From contig NZ_CP051201.1 in assembly GCF_024181285.1 (NCBI RefSeq), positions 1,736,001 to 1,800,000 of the forward strand: 64,000 nt of DNA. The letters run 5' to 3'. Under the pieces are notes generated by a model, which was not told where the DNA came from, did not search any database, and worked only from the letters and a program-made list of their open reading frames with translations. A program made the position numbers and the translations under genes. Position 1 is the first letter of the stretch. The number at the start of each line of letters is the position of its first letter. Below are positions 1-7,339 of this stretch, in pieces. The DNA is from Treponema sp. OMZ 790 (GTDB lineage Bacteria; Spirochaetota; Spirochaetia; Treponematales; Treponemataceae).

Positions 1-1
1 A

Positions 2-334
2 TTTGACGGTACGGAAAATCGGATACCGCCGTTCTTTGATAGTGATGGAGATTGTTCAATCAAACTTTCCAGATTGCGGGAAGTTGTATCCACGCTAAAC
101 GAAGTAACGGCTAGCGATGATTATGAAAAATTCACGAAGCTGTGGGCTGGCGTAGTGGACAACGAGAAGAACAGCCTTTTCTACTACAAAGAGAAAGGCC
201 GAGATTTACACTTTGCAAAAGGCTGGTATGAAGCAATGGACTGGGTCAACAGAACCATCAAGAAACTAGATATAGAGCTAGCCGTGGCAGAAAAGAAAAA
301 AGCGGAAAGTTTTCCGTTCGATGACGGCGAGTAA
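2..334 (+). CDS. Hypothetical phage protein, 5' end outside window
   Basis: The reading frame is open from base 2 to the TAA at 332-334, giving at least 110 residues, so the start lies upstream of the window. An internal TTG at 74 is possible but not needed. The visible part is soluble and charged and ends in a FPFDDGE-like acidic tail. I do not recognise the family. Its place just before the exonuclease and SSB genes suggests the early recombination or replication operon. Confidence 0.6.
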   Translation, partial: FDGTENRIPPFFDSDGDCSIKLSRLREVVSTLNEVTASDDYEKFTKLWAGVVDNEKNSLFYYKEKGRDLHFAKGWYEAMDWVNRTIKKLDIELAVAEKKKAESFPFDDGE

Positions 335-337
335 ATG

Positions 338-399
338 GGAGCGGGCACACAGGGTGTAAGCGGCTAGACCGCTGGCGGGTTCAACTCCCGCACGCTTCA
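338..399 (+). other. tRNA-like element (degenerate)
   Basis: The gap between two early genes contains a perfect T-arm: a 5-bp stem gcggg/cccgc closing the loop ttcaact, with the GGTTCAAnTCC consensus. Outer bases 338-343 (ggagcg) can pair with 393-398 (cgcttc) as an acceptor stem, an acac/gtgt hairpin sits where a D arm would be, and agcgg/ccgct sits where the anticodon arm would be. At 62 nt it is too short for a standard tRNA, the anticodon loop is irregular and no CCA is encoded. It could be a decayed tRNA, a tRNA mimic or chance. Confidence 0.3.
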
Positions 400-460
400 A
401 TAAGCCTTTAGCGGTGCGCAACGTCGGAGGCTTTAAAAAAATATTTAAGAGGTGCGAAAA

Positions 461-631
461 ATGAAAAATGCAATTTACAAAATCTGTGAAAAGTTAAAAG
501 GTTATTCAGCGGAAGATGAATATTTTGAAGTGCTTCAAGTTCAGCAAAACGAAGACAATGAGTATGTCGTAGTCGTTCGAGCAATAGAAGCAGGAACAAC
601 AGAGGGGGCGGGCGATGAAAGTAACGAATAA
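461..631 (+). CDS. Small hypothetical phage protein (56 aa)
   Basis: ATG at 461 is preceded by an aagaggtg ribosome site with suitable spacing. The frame runs 56 codons to TAA at 629-631 and overlaps the start of the next gene at 615 by 17 bases, as expected for a coupled operon. The protein is acidic with a Val-rich strand near residues 36-39. I see no recognisable domain. It is supported by the ribosome site, overlap and phage-like codon use rather than by homology. Confidence 0.6.
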   Translation: MKNAIYKICEKLKGYSAEDEYFEVLQVQQNEDNEYVVVVRAIEAGTTEGAGDESNE

Positions 632-1478
632 ATTACACCTTCCCGAAGCCTTTGTTAAAGCCGTAAGTGTAGAGCGGCACAATAAAGCGGGCTGTTATTC
701 GGCGACCACACTCAACAAGGGCACGAAAGAAATCATCCTACAGGAACGGCACTGGGACGAATTCGAAACCGACGCAGCGGATAACGTCTGGGCGGTCTGG
801 GGTTCGGCAGTGCATGAGCTTTTTGAAAAAATTCAAGACGATAATTTTCACGAAGAAAAATTTGATGTTGCGGTTTCTCAAAGTCATGTAACCGGCATAG
901 TAGACAGCTACGACATGAAGACCGGCACTATAAACGACTGGAAGACGGCTAGCGTTTATAAAATTATGAAATCCGATTTTTCAGACTGGTACAAACAAGG
1001 AATGACCTATGCTTGGCTTTTGAAGCGAAGCGGACTAGATGTAAGGCGTTGCCGATTTATAGCCCTATTAAAAGACCACTCAAAGAGCAAGGCCAAAATC
1101 GACAAAAGCTATCCGCAATCGCCCGTATTCGTTTACGAGTTTGAAGTAACGCCTGAAGAATTGGAGCAAGCGGGAGAACGGGTCCTTGCAAAGGTTCTCG
1201 AAATCGAAGCGGCCGAAAAAATGGCTGATAACGAGATACCCCCTTGCACTGCCGAGGAACGATGGGCGGATAATGACAAATGGGCGGTTATGAAGCAAGG
1301 CCGAAAAACGGCGGTACGGGTATTTGACAAAGAAATCGACGCCGAAATATGTGCACAAGAATTAGGCACCAGCCACTACATAGAGCACCGCCCCGCAGTC
1401 AGCAGAAAATGCGGCGATTATTGCTTATGCAAAGATTTTTGTAATTTTTATAAAAATCAGCAGGAGGCGGAAAAATGA
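615..1478 (+). CDS. PD-(D/E)XK exonuclease-like protein with C-terminal Cys cluster
   Basis: A 287-residue protein. The segment with His-68 (AVHELFEK), a GIVDSYD strand and a DWKTAS strand (about residues 95-115) fits the RecB/Cas4-type PD-(D/E)XK fold, where the D and the DWK Asp and Lys bind metal. The last 25 residues contain CGDYCLCKDFC, a Cys cluster like the iron-sulphur staples of AddB/Cas4-type nucleases. It likely resects double-stranded ends for phage recombination, with SSB and the annealing-like protein encoded just downstream. The start at 615 follows a purine-rich gagggggcgg site, and the stop overlaps the SSB start by four bases. Family placement is by motif only. Confidence 0.65.
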   Translation: MKVTNKLHLPEAFVKAVSVERHNKAGCYSATTLNKGTKEIILQERHWDEFETDAADNVWAVWGSAVHELFEKIQDDNFHEEKFDVAVSQSHVTGIVDSYDMKTGTINDWKTASVYKIMKSDFSDWYKQGMTYAWLLKRSGLDVRRCRFIALLKDHSKSKAKIDKSYPQSPVFVYEFEVTPEELEQAGERVLAKVLEIEAAEKMADNEIPPCTAEERWADNDKWAVMKQGRKTAVRVFDKEIDAEICAQELGTSHYIEHRPAVSRKCGDYCLCKDFCNFYKNQQEAEK

Positions 1479-1879
1479 CAGACCTCAATACTTTAACAAT
1501 TATCGGGCGATTAACCCGTGATGGAGAGCTAGCTTATACAACAGGCGGCACGGCCCGCCTTAATTTAAGTATCGCAGTCAACCGCAGCCAAAAGAGCGGC
1601 GGCGAGTGGAGCGATAAGGTTTCATTTTTCGATGTTACCGTCTGGGGTAAGACAGCCGAGAATATCAGCCCTTATTTAGGCAAAGGTAAACAGATAGCGG
1701 TACAAGGTTACTTAGAACAGCAACGCTGGGAGAAAGACGGACAGAAGTATAGTAAGGTTTGCATTATCGCAAATCAGGTACAACTGCTCGGCGGTAAGAA
1801 TGCAGAAACCCCGCAGCAATCTCAAGGCTACACGGACGCAAGAAGTGATGACGACTTCCAAGAAGAAATACCGTTTTAA
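1475..1879 (+). CDS. ssb: Single-stranded DNA-binding protein
   Basis: A 134-residue SSB. The N-terminal OB fold (about 1-108) shows the usual landmarks: LNTLTIIGRLTRD at the start, a FFDVTVWGKTAE strand and GKGKQIAVQGYLEQQRW. A short linker leads to an acidic tip ending DDDFQEEIPF, the partner-binding tail of bacterial SSBs. It coats single strands during phage recombination and replication. It overlaps the exonuclease gene by four bases and is followed after 12 bases by the annealing-like gene, with a strong aggaggcgg ribosome site. Confidence 0.93.
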   Translation: MTDLNTLTIIGRLTRDGELAYTTGGTARLNLSIAVNRSQKSGGEWSDKVSFFDVTVWGKTAENISPYLGKGKQIAVQGYLEQQRWEKDGQKYSKVCIIANQVQLLGGKNAETPQQSQGYTDARSDDDFQEEIPF

Positions 1880-1891
1880 GGAGGGCTAAAA

Positions 1892-2686
1892 ATGGAAAAT
1901 GCAATCGACATATACAAATCACTAGCCCGCCCTCCAAAAGACGCACTGCGTGAAATACAAGCGGGAAAGTTAAAAGGCAAGACCGACATTAACCCACAAT
2001 GGCGGTATAAGGCAATGACAGAAAAATTCGGGCTTGTAGGTATCGGCTGGAGATATGAAGTCCAAAAGCTATGGACGGAGCAAGGCGCAGGCGATGAGGT
2101 TTTAGCATTTGCTAAAGTTTCGGTTTTTGTTAAAGACGGCGAAAACTGGAGCGATCCGATAGAGGGTATCGGAGGCAGTAAGCTAGTTGCTATCGAAAAG
2201 GGAAACCCCGTGAGCAATGATGAAGGTTATAAAATGGCAGTAACGGACGCATTCAGCACCGCCCTAAAAATGCTAGGCGTTGCAGCTGATATTTACGCAG
2301 GGCTCTGGGACGGTTCCAAGTACAGAGAAACACCCACCGAATTACCGCCGAAGGTCCAGACCATAAAAGACACATTCGACGGCGAGGTGGTGGAGCCTAA
2401 GCAACCGACAAAACCGCAAGAGGCCGCAAAGCTAGCTTTTGAGCCGAAAGGCGGCGAAACAACCCCCGCCGAGAAAGAAGCGATTGCAAAACTGTTAAGC
2501 TCTAAAGATTTAACAGGCAAGCCGCTTTTTTCAAAGGACGAAATGAAAGCCTATAGCGATATGCGGAAGGACAAGACCGCCGCAGAGCTTATAGACATCA
2601 TCATAGAAGAGCGTCAAAATCGTCTTCGTATTGTTCAGCCGGAAGAAGTCGGCATCCCTCAACAGCAAGGATTAGACATCTTCTAA
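1892..2686 (+). CDS. Single-strand annealing protein-like (Rad52/Sak3-type)
   Basis: A 264-residue protein. The N-terminal 150 residues follow the pattern of phage Rad52-like or DUF1071-type annealing proteins: a core with GWRYEV and VKDGENW strands, then SNDEGYKMAVTDAFSTAL followed by LGVAADIY, a signature shared by phage recombination proteins. The remaining 110 residues form a variable, charged tail. It probably anneals complementary strands, working with the exonuclease-like protein and SSB of the same operon. A strong aaggaggg ribosome site precedes the ATG. The exact annealase family (Sak, Sak3 or Erf) cannot be fixed without a profile search. Confidence 0.6.
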   Translation: MENAIDIYKSLARPPKDALREIQAGKLKGKTDINPQWRYKAMTEKFGLVGIGWRYEVQKLWTEQGAGDEVLAFAKVSVFVKDGENWSDPIEGIGGSKLVAIEKGNPVSNDEGYKMAVTDAFSTALKMLGVAADIYAGLWDGSKYRETPTELPPKVQTIKDTFDGEVVEPKQPTKPQEAAKLAFEPKGGETTPAEKEAIAKLLSSKDLTGKPLFSKDEMKAYSDMRKDKTAAELIDIIIEERQNRLRIVQPEEVGIPQQQGLDIF

Positions 2687-2700
2687 AGGAGCGAGCGGCT

Positions 2701-3123
2701 ATGGTGCAATATGTATTAAAGCGTTCAACGATTGCGGGGCGGATAGCTTTTGAGCCGCCCACAGACGCAGGGGCAAGCGAGCGTATAAAAAGCGAACTCC
2801 GCAAGTGTCGAGATAAACATAATGACTTTGTACTCGTTACACTACAGCCGCCTAAGCGACCGAGAACGACGGGAGATGACTCGCAAAACCACCACTTGAA
2901 CGGGCATATAATGCAGATATGCAACGAAACAGGCAACGATTACGAAAGTGTAAAATCCGCCGTCAAGATGATAGCCGTCGAGAATATGGGGTTTCCCTAC
3001 AACACAATCGGCGGACAGATAATCCCTCAAAGGGAACGGGATTGCAGCACCGATGAATGTGCAAAGCTGATAGAAGCGGCGCATTTATTGGCGGCTGACT
3101 TAGGTATAATTTTACAGGAATAG
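2701..3123 (+). CDS. Phage recombination-associated protein, NinB-like at best
   Basis: A 140-residue protein with a short N-terminal region and a well-ordered C-terminal part. It contains a TTGDDSQNHHLNGHI segment (about 60-75) and ends in an alpha-helical LIEAAHLLAADLGI. Paired His residues in an HHLNGH motif and a position beside the annealing-like gene recall NinB-type accessory recombination proteins, but the match is only a general impression. Its start has a good aaggagcg site, and only three bases separate it from the methyltransferase remnant. Treat it as an early phage protein of unknown function. Confidence 0.5.
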   Translation: MVQYVLKRSTIAGRIAFEPPTDAGASERIKSELRKCRDKHNDFVLVTLQPPKRPRTTGDDSQNHHLNGHIMQICNETGNDYESVKSAVKMIAVENMGFPYNTIGGQIIPQRERDCSTDECAKLIEAAHLLAADLGIILQE

Positions 3124-3126
3124 AAT

Positions 3127-3880
3127 ATGGAACGCATACAATTATTTAATGACCATTTTCAAAATTACAAAGTATACGGAATTCCGAAAGCACAGTTAAT
3201 CATCGCCGATATTCCGTACAACATCGGGAAGAACGCATACGGCAGTAATCCGAGCTGGTATATCGATGGAGACAATGCAAACGGCGAATCGGAGCTTGCG
3301 GGCAAACAGTTTTTTGATACGGACAAAAATTTTAGACCGCCCGAGTTTATGCACTTTTGCAGCAAGATGTTAATTAAAGAGCCGAAAGAAAAAGGCAAAG
3401 CACCATGTATGATTGTATTCTGTGCTTTTGAACAGCAATTTGAGCTTATACAGCTTGCAAGAAAATACGGGCTTAATAATTACATCAATCTCGTATTTCG
3501 TAAAAACTTTTCTGCTCAAGTCTTAAAAGCAAATATGCGGATTGTCGGGAACTGTGAATATGCGGTTTTATTCTACCGTGAAAAATTACCCAAATTCAAT
3601 AATGACGGGCGAATGATTTTTAATTGCTTCGATTGGGTTCGTGATAATGAGCTTCCGAAAGTTCACCCGACGCAAAAACCCGTAAAGGTAATTGAAAACT
3701 TAATCCGCATTTTCACGGACGAGAACGATGTAGTAATTGACCCCGTCGCAGGAAGCGGCCACAACGCTTTTAGCGGCAAAGAATTTAAACCGCAGAGCTT
3801 ACGGTTTTGAAATTAAGAAGAATTTTTGTGAAGCGGCTAAAACAAAAATATTAACGGAATGTACGCCGTATTTGATTTAG
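3127..3880 (+). pseudogene. DNA methyltransferase broken by a one-base insertion
   Basis: The N-terminal frame encodes a beta-class adenine or N4-cytosine methyltransferase. A catalytic DIPY motif (residues about 30-33, a variant of D/N-P-P-Y) is followed by HPTQKP and the SAM-binding DPVAGSG. Immediately after GSG the frame changes: frame 1 continues 18 unrelated residues to a TGA at 3808-3810, while frame 2 encodes TTLLAAKNLNRRAYGFE and runs on to TAG at 3878-3880. Removing one C at 3759/3760 restores the usual GSGTTLLAA sequence and a full C-terminus. So the gene is a fresh frameshift, a phase-variable state or a sequencing error. The truncated product lacks the end of the SAM pocket and is probably inactive. 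Confidence 0.88.
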
Positions 3881-3892
3881 GGCGAGGGAAAA

Positions 3893-4138
3893 ATGTGTAA
3901 TTGTATTGAAGATGTTACAAAAAAATTAAAAGAAAACTTAGGAGATGATGAGCTGGAATTACAAGGCGTTGTATGGAGTTTAGAAACAATGGAACAAAAA
4001 CTTGTAAGCTATTTTAAGTATCGCCAAAAGAATAAGGCGGGCGGATTTTACAAAAATAAAACCGAAAGCTATATAGTCTATAGCTACTGCCCTTTTTGCG
4101 GGAAAAAGTACGAAACAGATGATAAAACGGAGGCTTAA
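3893..4138 (+). CDS. Small zinc-ribbon-like phage protein
   Basis: An 81-residue protein with a Cys pair at the N-terminus (CNC) and a CPFCGKKY knuckle near residue 68. Together they could form one zinc site. The middle is a predicted beta/alpha region with basic residues. Such proteins are common in phage early operons and have no known role. It follows the methyltransferase remnant after 12 bases and has a purine-rich ggcgaggg ribosome site. Function unknown. Confidence 0.6.
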   Translation: MCNCIEDVTKKLKENLGDDELELQGVVWSLETMEQKLVSYFKYRQKNKAGGFYKNKTESYIVYSYCPFCGKKYETDDKTEA

Positions 4139-4141
4139 AAA

Positions 4142-4435
4142 ATGAAACAGCTTTATTTATGCGGAGCGATAAGCAACAACCCGCATTACAAACAAGACTT
4201 TGAAGAAGCAGGAACAAGACTTATCGAAGCGGGTTATAGCGTAGTCTCGCCCGTTATGTTTTGCAATGAAAAATGGAGCTGGAAGAAGTGTATAAGGAAG
4301 TGTATTGAAGTTATGGTGCGGAATAAAAATCTGGCAATCGCATTGATTGAAAATGACTACAAATCCGAAGGGAGAACTTTAGAGCTAATAATAGCTAGAA
4401 TTCTAGACCTTGAAATAAAGACAGTTAGTGAGTAG
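4142..4435 (+). CDS. DUF4406 family protein (nucleoside deoxyribosyltransferase-like)
   Basis: A 97-residue protein that starts with the strand LYLCGAIS and continues with a helix and VVSPVMF, then a C-terminal SEGRTLELIIARIL helix. That order matches DUF4406, a small Rossmann-like family related to nucleoside 2-deoxyribosyltransferases and frequent in phages. The substrate is unknown. It could act on nucleotides or nucleotide-like ligands. It starts three bases after the previous stop, in the same early operon, with an acggaggc ribosome site. Confidence 0.7.
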   Translation: MKQLYLCGAISNNPHYKQDFEEAGTRLIEAGYSVVSPVMFCNEKWSWKKCIRKCIEVMVRNKNLAIALIENDYKSEGRTLELIIARILDLEIKTVSE

Positions 4436-4450
4436 GTGGAGGTATAAATT

Positions 4451-4738
4451 ATGAAGTTTGACATTAACAAAGTATATACGGCGGTAAATGCCGATGAAGT
4501 CAAAATTGGGAGTAAATGCTTTTATGAATGGAGCTTAAAATACTTAAAAGAAGCTGTGAAAAATAACAATGAACAGGACATAGGGATAGTTACAGAAATT
4601 TATGATGAAAGCCAAATTTATAGATTTCAAATAGACTACTGTATCGATAGGGAGGAAATAAGCGATGGAGCTTTTGCTCTTATATATCTTATCGAGCCGC
4701 CGAAAGAAAAAAATACTAGAGCTTATTGCGGAACTTGA
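4451..4738 (+). CDS. Hypothetical phage protein (95 aa)
   Basis: A 95-residue soluble protein, mixed alpha/beta, with GSKCFYEWS near residue 22 and a YRFQIDYCIDREE stretch near 60. No family recognised. It has a gtggaggt ribosome site. Its 3' part overlaps a second small frame that starts at 4665 with its own ggagg site. Base composition is more AT-rich than the structural genes, as in the neighbouring accessory genes. Confidence 0.55.
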   Translation: MKFDINKVYTAVNADEVKIGSKCFYEWSLKYLKEAVKNNNEQDIGIVTEIYDESQIYRFQIDYCIDREEISDGAFALIYLIEPPKEKNTRAYCGT

Positions 4739-4790
4739 AACTTTCACAAAAGTTGTACAAAAGAAAAACCTGAAAAGATTATTGAAATAG
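4665..4790 (+). CDS. Candidate overlapping small protein (41 aa)
   Basis: A 41-codon frame starting at ATG 4665 inside the 3' part of the previous gene and ending at TAG 4788-4790, just before the aggaggga site of the next gene. A ggagg sequence lies about 9 bases upstream. It predicts a short hydrophobic stretch (LLLLYIL), then a Lys/Arg patch and an amphipathic helix. The close fit between neighbours supports it, but the length is too short to be sure. Confidence 0.4.
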   Translation: MELLLLYILSSRRKKKILELIAELETFTKVVQKKNLKRLLK

Positions 4791-4804
4791 GAGGGAGAAG
4801 CAAA

Positions 4805-5083
4805 ATGTTAATTTTTCCAATGAAAAAAGAATGGTACGAAAAAATAAAAAACGGGGAGAAAACAATAGAATATCGTGAAGTAAAACCCTATTGGGAAACT
4901 CGTTTTAAAAATGAGTTTATGAATAGAGCAGGAGCCTTGAACTGTCCTTGTATTTTACGGCTGGGGTATACAAAAAAATATATGACCGCTCAAATTGTCG
5001 GAATTGAAATCGTAAGCGGCAAAGATACTGATTTAAACATCGACAAACCGGTGTATGCCATTCACTTTAAGCTAGGAGCATAA
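4805..5083 (+). CDS. ASCH-domain protein
   Basis: A 92-residue protein that is essentially one ASCH domain: LIFPMKKEWYEKIKNGEKTIEYREVKPYW at the start, with the conserved Lys-x-x-Glu-x-R pattern, then a strand-rich C-terminal half (ILRLGY, TAQIVGIEI, YAIHFKLG). ASCH is a PUA-like beta-barrel thought to bind RNA or modified nucleosides, and some members are nucleases or cytidine amidohydrolases. In phages it is a frequent early accessory gene. A strong aggagggag ribosome site precedes the ATG. Confidence 0.8.
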   Translation: MLIFPMKKEWYEKIKNGEKTIEYREVKPYWETRFKNEFMNRAGALNCPCILRLGYTKKYMTAQIVGIEIVSGKDTDLNIDKPVYAIHFKLGA

Positions 5084-5088
5084 AGCCA

Positions 5089-5385
5089 ATGTCTACATCA
5101 AAAGACCAACGCCGCTATGCACTTGCAACAAGCGGCGGAGTTTGCGAAGTATGCGGGCGGCCTTTGAACGAAGGACAGCCGCAAGGGGCGCACCGAATAG
5201 GCAACACTAAAGCGAATCGGGCTAAATATGGCGACTTCGTAATCGACCACCGCCTAAATATGGGGATGACCTGCTCGCTAAAATGCAACGGAGAATTAGA
5301 CATCAGCAGAAACACGGGCGAAGTTATTAAACTTTGCAAAAGGATATATGAACTAGAACTACAAAAATACGAGGTGCAGAAATGA
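5089..5385 (+). CDS. HNH-like zinc protein
   Basis: A 98-residue protein with CEVCGRP near residue 19, a central DFVIDHRLNMGMTC and SLKCNGELDIS. Two CxxC-like pairs and an intervening DH resemble the zinc-stabilised beta-beta-alpha core of HNH endonucleases, and the last Asn-Gly could sit in the HNH helix. The full catalytic signature is not complete, so nuclease activity is not certain. It overlaps the next gene by four bases. It is probably a DNA-binding or nicking accessory protein of the early operon. Confidence 0.5.
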   Translation: MSTSKDQRRYALATSGGVCEVCGRPLNEGQPQGAHRIGNTKANRAKYGDFVIDHRLNMGMTCSLKCNGELDISRNTGEVIKLCKRIYELELQKYEVQK

Positions 5386-5981
5386 GAGAATCGTTCGTCT
5401 TTCACAGTGAATACATCGCAGACTTACCCGAAAGGTATAAATCGGTGTTTGCGATATACACAATCAATTATGCTTTAAGCGGCGAGACGCCGCCTATCGA
5501 GGAAGGGACACTTGAATACTCGCTATGGGTTAAGATAGCCCGACGGGTTGACCAAGAAAGCGAGAAGTACGAAACAATTAAAGAAAAGCGGGCGGCGGCA
5601 GGAAAGAAGCACACAGGCAATCAGTATACGAAAGAAACACCCAAAGAGGAAGAATCGCCGAAAGCTAACCCGCAGGAAGAAAAGACGGGAGCGGAGGAAG
5701 CGTCGAGCGAAAAACCGAAAAAGAAGAATTTTAAAAAGCCGACAGTTGAAGAAATTAGAGAATACTGCACGGAGAGAAAAAACGGCGTAGACGCTCAAGC
5801 GTTCTATGACTTCTACGAAAGTAAGGGCTGGAAAGTTGGAACGGCAGGAATGAAAGACTGGCGGGCAAGCGTCCGCACTTGGGAGGGACGGCGGAAAGCC
5901 GAGGGAGCAAGACAGAAACAGACAGGGGCGTTATGGGGGAATGAAAGCGACATCCCCGAAGAAATTATAAATATGATTTAA
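5382..5981 (+). CDS. Phage replication protein (DUF6291-like N-terminus)
   Basis: A 199-residue protein in two parts. The first 80 residues (ESFVFHSEYIADLPERYKSVF onward) match the DUF6291-type domain seen in phage replication initiators. A Lys/Glu-rich linker (about 85-120) follows, then a C-terminal segment, VEEIREYCTERKNGVD through WRASVRTWE, that recurs at the ends of phage DnaD/replisome-organiser proteins. It lies directly upstream of a DnaC-like loader, the usual pairing. It probably recognises the phage origin and recruits the loader. The Lys-rich alternate frame inside it is not a gene. Confidence 0.7.
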   Translation: MRESFVFHSEYIADLPERYKSVFAIYTINYALSGETPPIEEGTLEYSLWVKIARRVDQESEKYETIKEKRAAAGKKHTGNQYTKETPKEEESPKANPQEEKTGAEEASSEKPKKKNFKKPTVEEIREYCTERKNGVDAQAFYDFYESKGWKVGTAGMKDWRASVRTWEGRRKAEGARQKQTGALWGNESDIPEEIINMI

Positions 5982-6001
5982 AAGAAAAGAGGTGTGGGAG
6001 A

Positions 6002-6670
6002 ATGAACGAATTAAAAGGCATATCGGCAGTACTAAGCAAGCTATCAAGCATTACGCCGAAAAGCGAGGCGGAAGTTTTAGAGCAAGAGCGAAGATTAAGA
6101 GATGAAAGATTATTTATTCATTACAGGCAAGAAGCCCCCGAAAGGTTTGTAAAAGAGTCGCTAGGCACCTACAAGGTAGACGACACGGAAAAACAAAACG
6201 CCCTAGCTAACGCTCGATTGTTTGTGCAGGCAGTGAAATGCGGAAAGTTTCAAACGCTCGTTTTTTTAGGCAATGTTGGAACGGGTAAGACACACCTATC
6301 TTGCGGAATTATCCGAGAGTGCGGAGGGCTATATAGATTGGCTTCGTCGATAGTCGAGGAACTAAGACGGGCGAAATCTTTTAGCTCCGATAAAACGGAA
6401 GCTAAGATTTTAGACGCTTACGGAAAAACAAACCTTTTAATCATTGACGAAATCGGGCGAGGGGCGACGGCAGCAGAGGAGCAATATATGTTATACCAAA
6501 TAATAAACGAACGCTACAACCGCCGAATGCCTACGGTTTTGGTAAGCAACCAAATAAAAAAAGAATTCTTACAGTATATCGGGATCGCCGCCGCTGACCG
6601 CTTATCCGAGAGTGCTCATGTGGTAGAATTAACAGGCAAAAGCTATAGGGCGGCCTTGCGTCAAAGCTAA
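6002..6670 (+). CDS. dnaC: DnaC-like helicase loader
   Basis: A 222-residue AAA+ ATPase of the DnaC/IstB type. The N-terminal 80 residues are helical and contain the PERFVKESL segment. Walker A is GNVGTGKTH (about 90-98) and Walker B is LLIIDEIGR (about 144-152). A sensor-like VLVSNQI follows and the protein ends with a C-terminal arginine-bearing helix (ADRLSESAHV). It loads the host replicative helicase on the phage origin. It stands right after the replication protein, with an agaggtgtg ribosome site. Confidence 0.88.
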   Translation: MNELKGISAVLSKLSSITPKSEAEVLEQERRLRDERLFIHYRQEAPERFVKESLGTYKVDDTEKQNALANARLFVQAVKCGKFQTLVFLGNVGTGKTHLSCGIIRECGGLYRLASSIVEELRRAKSFSSDKTEAKILDAYGKTNLLIIDEIGRGATAAEEQYMLYQIINERYNRRMPTVLVSNQIKKEFLQYIGIAAADRLSESAHVVELTGKSYRAALRQS

Positions 6671-6678
6671 AGCAATCA

Positions 6679-7104
6679 ATGCCTAAACAATTGGAGTTTG
6701 ATTTTAGCGAGTTACCGGAAACAAAAACAGACCTGCCACATTACAAGAACCCTAAGTGTGATAATGAACGCTTATTAAACTATCAATGGGATTTTAAGCA
6801 CGGCGATAAGGCCGCTTTAAACAAAATGTATAAACTAGGGCTTTCTATAGCCCTGCGTTACATATCGACACACGCAAAGAAGAACCCGCATATAGCAAGG
6901 CTCGACAAGAGCTATCGGGAAGAAAAGGCACACAATGCCATCACCTACATTATAGCCCGATATTTACAGGTTTCGGATTTTGTTATAAGTAAAAGTTTCA
7001 CATCATACCTTTATTTAAGAATTCAGCACGAATTATTTTACAGGCGGAAAGTAGACAGCATTATAGACTTCGTGGATTTAGACAGTTTATATCCTCAAAA
7101 ATAA
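6679..7104 (+). CDS. Sigma-70 region 2-like protein, candidate late regulator
   Basis: A 141-residue protein, the last gene before the late control region. After a variable N-terminus it has GDKAALNKMYKLGLSIALRYI, a charged loop, KAHNAITYIIARYL, then DFVISKSFTSYLYLRIQHELFYRR. That helix pattern looks like sigma-70 regions 2.1-2.3, where the aromatic-rich helix melts the -10 DNA. No region 4 follows. The last 15 residues are acidic and hydrophobic. I infer that it redirects host RNA polymerase to the AAAAATGACTATAT-type sites downstream. No clear Shine-Dalgarno precedes the ATG. Homology is by eye only, and other helical DNA-binding folds are possible. Confidence 0.45.
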   Translation: MPKQLEFDFSELPETKTDLPHYKNPKCDNERLLNYQWDFKHGDKAALNKMYKLGLSIALRYISTHAKKNPHIARLDKSYREEKAHNAITYIIARYLQVSDFVISKSFTSYLYLRIQHELFYRRKVDSIIDFVDLDSLYPQK

Positions 7105-7141
7105 TTAAAAAAAATATAAAAATCTTCGAAAAAGTGAAAAT

Positions 7142-7156
7142 AAAAATGACTATATA
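7142..7156 (+). promoter_or_regulatory. Phage late-promoter motif, copy 1
   Basis: AAAAATGACTATATA, an exact match to the shared motif. It lies 38 bases after the sigma-like gene and is followed by a hairpin with a T-run at 7185-7225, so transcription from here may give a short RNA. No good -35 box is seen at the normal distance. Confidence 0.6.
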
Positions 7157-7184
7157 CATAGACATAAATACCTAATAGTTTCAT

Positions 7185-7225
7185 AGGCGGTTGTGCTTTC
7201 GCGCCTGCATAGCCGCCTTCCTTTT
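7185..7225 (+). terminator. Hairpin terminator between early and late modules
   Basis: aggcgg (7185-7190) pairs with ccgcct (7213-7218), with an inner gtgc/gcgc-like stem around a tttc loop, followed by a T-rich ttcctttt. It lies between motif copies 1 and 2. It probably ends early transcription, or a short transcript starting at copy 1. Confidence 0.6.
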
Positions 7226-7244
7226 GATACGAGCAGTCATTTAC

Positions 7245-7259
7245 AAAAATGACTATATG
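7245..7259 (+). promoter_or_regulatory. Phage late-promoter motif, copy 2
   Basis: AAAAATGACTATATG, differing from copy 1 in the last base. It precedes the scaffold gene by about 80 bases and would drive the head operon. A tcattt/aaatga inverted repeat overlaps its 5' half. The leader holds an 8-bp hairpin, agaaaagg/ccttttct, at 7271-7294. Confidence 0.6.
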
Positions 7260-7339
7260 TATATACGCCAAGAAAAGGGGCGTTATCCTTTTCTATCCAA
7301 GCGGCGGGCACGTCGTAATAAATGCGTAAGGAGAAAAAA

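Noticed and set aside
402..434. Terminator hairpin from aagcct/aggctt
   Set aside because: Long loop and an A-run, not a T-run, on the plus strand. Not convincing.
5548..5790. Lys/Arg-rich frame inside the replication protein gene
   Set aside because: A by-product of the Lys/Glu-rich linker read in another frame. No ribosome site.
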